DNA from: Rhodopirellula sp. SM50
GTDB lineage: Bacteria > Planctomycetota > Planctomycetia > Pirellulales > Pirellulaceae
Reading direction: 5' to 3'
DNA length: 64,000 nt
Assembly (NCBI RefSeq): GCF_002289565.1
Contig: NZ_NTFY01000006.1
Location: 72,066 to 136,065 of the forward strand
Made by a program: the position numbers and the translations under genes
The notes under the pieces: generated by a model
The model's input: only the letters and a program-made list of their open reading frames with translations
Told to the model about the DNA's origin: nothing
Databases searched by the model: none
Part shown: piece by piece, positions 29,001 to 32,000 of the stretch
Numbering within the stretch: position 1 is the first letter of the stretch
How the letters are laid out: each line of letters opens with the position of its first letter

Positions 29001-32000
29001 CGATGAAGCCGTTGTCGGCGGTGAAGAGGGTTTCGTTCGCGGACGTCAGGGCGGGCAAGGCGACGGCTCGATCGGTGACTTGCAAACGGCCACGATCGAA
29101 GCTGGATACCGTCTCGAGCGGCACGTCACTCCGGGCATCGACGAAAACGGCGACTCCGTCGAGCGTGTTGAGTGAATCGAGTCGGATGGTGCCCCCGTCG
29201 CGGGCGTCGAGATCGGAATAGGACGCCGCGTCGTCGGCAACCGTCGCCCGATCTTGAAAGGAGGTCAATGACCGCAGGTCGATCGTACTGTCTGTGTCTT
29301 GAGCCAAGATCGAAATCCCTCGGCGCGCGGTGTTCCCGTCGGCGCCATCGGCGATCTGCGTCACGGCGGCGAGGTCGATGTGCCCACCGGAATGGGCTTC
29401 GATCGTTAGCCGGTTGCCGTAGTTTGTTCCTCCGTTGATCGACTGCAACGACTCGAACACCAAGCGACTGCCGAGGCCTTGGACGATCCAGTTTCGCTGG
29501 ATGTTGTTGGCCGTCGCGTCGTGGTCGTAGCGAGTCAGGTGTTTGAAGATCAGCTCGGCACCTTCGTCGACACGCAAGTTGCCACCGTCGATCGATTGCG
29601 GGCCATCCACGATCAATGAGGCATTCGGGCCTTCAACGGCCAGCGCGCCGCCGTCGCCCAGGTTGAATGGTCCGGTCAGTGTTGACTCGGCGGCGACAGT
29701 CAATGACCCGCCGATGATGTTCAATCCTCCGGAACCGTGGATGCTGCGAACGACGTGGTCACCGCTGATCGTGACGGTGGCACCGGAGACCGAGAGTTCG
29801 ACATCGTCGAAGATGCCGGGGACGACGCCGGCATTCCAGTTGCTTGGGTCGTTCCAGTTTCCGTCGCTGCCGATCCAGGCGATCGTACGAGACGAGGGGA
29901 TCGATTCGGGCGGAGACGGCGGGAGATCGTCGTTAGACGCAGCGGCCGGTAGGCTCGCGATAGGCGTTTGATGCTCGTTTGATATCAGACGGTTCGCGCC
30001 CGCGTTCGGGCCTGTGTGCTCGGGTGCCCGTAGGCTCGCGCCAAACGGCTGATACTCGTTTGATATCAGCCGGTTCGCGCCAGCGTCCGGGCCTGTGTGC
30101 TCGGTTGCCCGTAGGCTGGCGCCAAACGGCTGATGCTCGTTTGATATCAGCCGGTTCGCGCCAGCGTCCGGGCCTATGTCCTCGGTTGCCCGTAGGCTGG
30201 CGCCAAACGGCTGATGCTCGTTTGACATCAGCCGGTTCGCGCCAGCGTCCGGGCCTGTGTGCTCGGGTGCCCGTAGGCTCGCGCCAAACGGCTGATGCTC
30301 CTTTGACATCAGCCGGATCGCGCCAGCGTCCGGGCCCGTGTGCTCGGGTGGCTGTTGGTCCGCGGCAGGCGGCGGACCGATCGATTCCGTGGTGACCGTT
30401 GTATTGATCACCGTTGCCAACAGGGGCGCGGTGATCTGGCCGCCAGCGGATTCGCTCAGCGTCGACAGGGCGTTTCCATTTCGATCGATCACGTTTGCCA
30501 GCGCGTCGAGTTGAATTTGCGATCCCATTCCGTCGGCGGTGAACGTCATGCGACGACCACTCGTGTTTCCGTTGATCGGGTCGACGACTTCCATCACGTT
30601 TCGCAGATTTACCGATCCGCCCAACACCGCTTCGACATCCAGGCCCGTTCCCGATTCCGTCCCGCCGCGGATCCAGCGCAAACCGGAAAGATCGATCTGA
30701 CTGCCCGATCCCTCAGCGATCCAAGAGCGAATTGAATTGATTTGCGTGGTGGCGAGATCGTAGGATTCGATTTGCGGAAATGCGATTCGAGTTCCGCCGT
30801 AGGCTTGGAGACTTGAACCATCGATGCTGCCAACATCTGGCATTGCGACCGTGGCGGCGGAATCGGTGATCAGGGTGTTGTGTTCAAACCGCGTGATTTG
30901 GTTGAGCCGTGCATCGGTCGCTGACAGAACGAGTCGCGTGCCGGTGATCGATTGCAAGGCATCAAAGTCACTCGGTCGGGCATCGATCGTGATGGCACTG
31001 TCTTCGATCGTCACCAGCTTGGCGACGTCGATATCGCCGGCAGAATCGACCGTGGCCTGCGTACCACGCAGATTTGCGAGTTTGGGTGCGATGATCTCAC
31101 CGCCGCTGCTGGCGTCGATGCTTGAATGTTGACCGGGGCCGCTGCCGTTGCGATCGATGATCGAAATCAATGCGTCCAGTTCGATGCGACTGTTTGCCCC
31201 CGACGCGGTGATTTCGAACGAGCGAAAGTTTGGGTCACCCTGGGGCTCGTCGATCAACTGTTCGAGGGCGGGAAGTGCAATCACGGCCCCGTCGTCGGCT
31301 TGGATCAGGAGATCGTTGTTGTATCCCCAGCCGCCGACGATCGACGACACGTTGGGCAGTTCGAGTCGTGAGCCCGCACCGCTTGCCGACCAAGAGCGAT
31401 CAATGCTTGAAGCATCGCCGAGGTGTCGATAGCCGGTGACGCCGGGCAGGGACAGCGTCGCGCCACCGAGAACTTGCAAATCGGTTCCGTCGATGTTCGT
31501 CAACTGTGACGCGGCAAAGACGCCTGCGCTGCCGACGGCGATCGCTCCGTCACGCAGACTGTCGATCAGCGGCAAAGCAAGCTGCGCCCCAACGATGTCA
31601 AACTCGGACCGACCGGCCGACGCAAGTTGCGACAGCGTCAGATCGTTGTCCCGGATGATCAATCGTGAATCGATCAACGTTTGCAACTGAGTCACCGCAA
31701 GACTTCCCGAACCGTCAAGCCGGAACTGGGTCCCTCGGGCATCGGTCAGGGAGGCGATCTGGATCGAAGCGCCGTCGGTTGCGGAGAAGCTCGTTCGTTG
31801 GTCGGCGTTCTGGTCCGTCACTGCCGCCAGGGTGGACAAATCGATTTGGCTGCCGGCATCTTTGGCGACGAAGGAGAACGATCGGCGGCGCGTGTCACCT
31901 TCGACCGGGTCGATCACGGCTTGAACGCCGGACAGATCGATCACGCCGCCGTCGGCGACTTGAAACAGGGTGCCGGAGTTGTAGTGTGTCGCGCCGGTTA

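Noticed and set aside
29944..30350. Possible CRISPR array (regular 81-bp repeats)
   Set aside because: The repeats are directly adjacent with no unique spacers, are in frame with the giant gene, and no cas genes are present.
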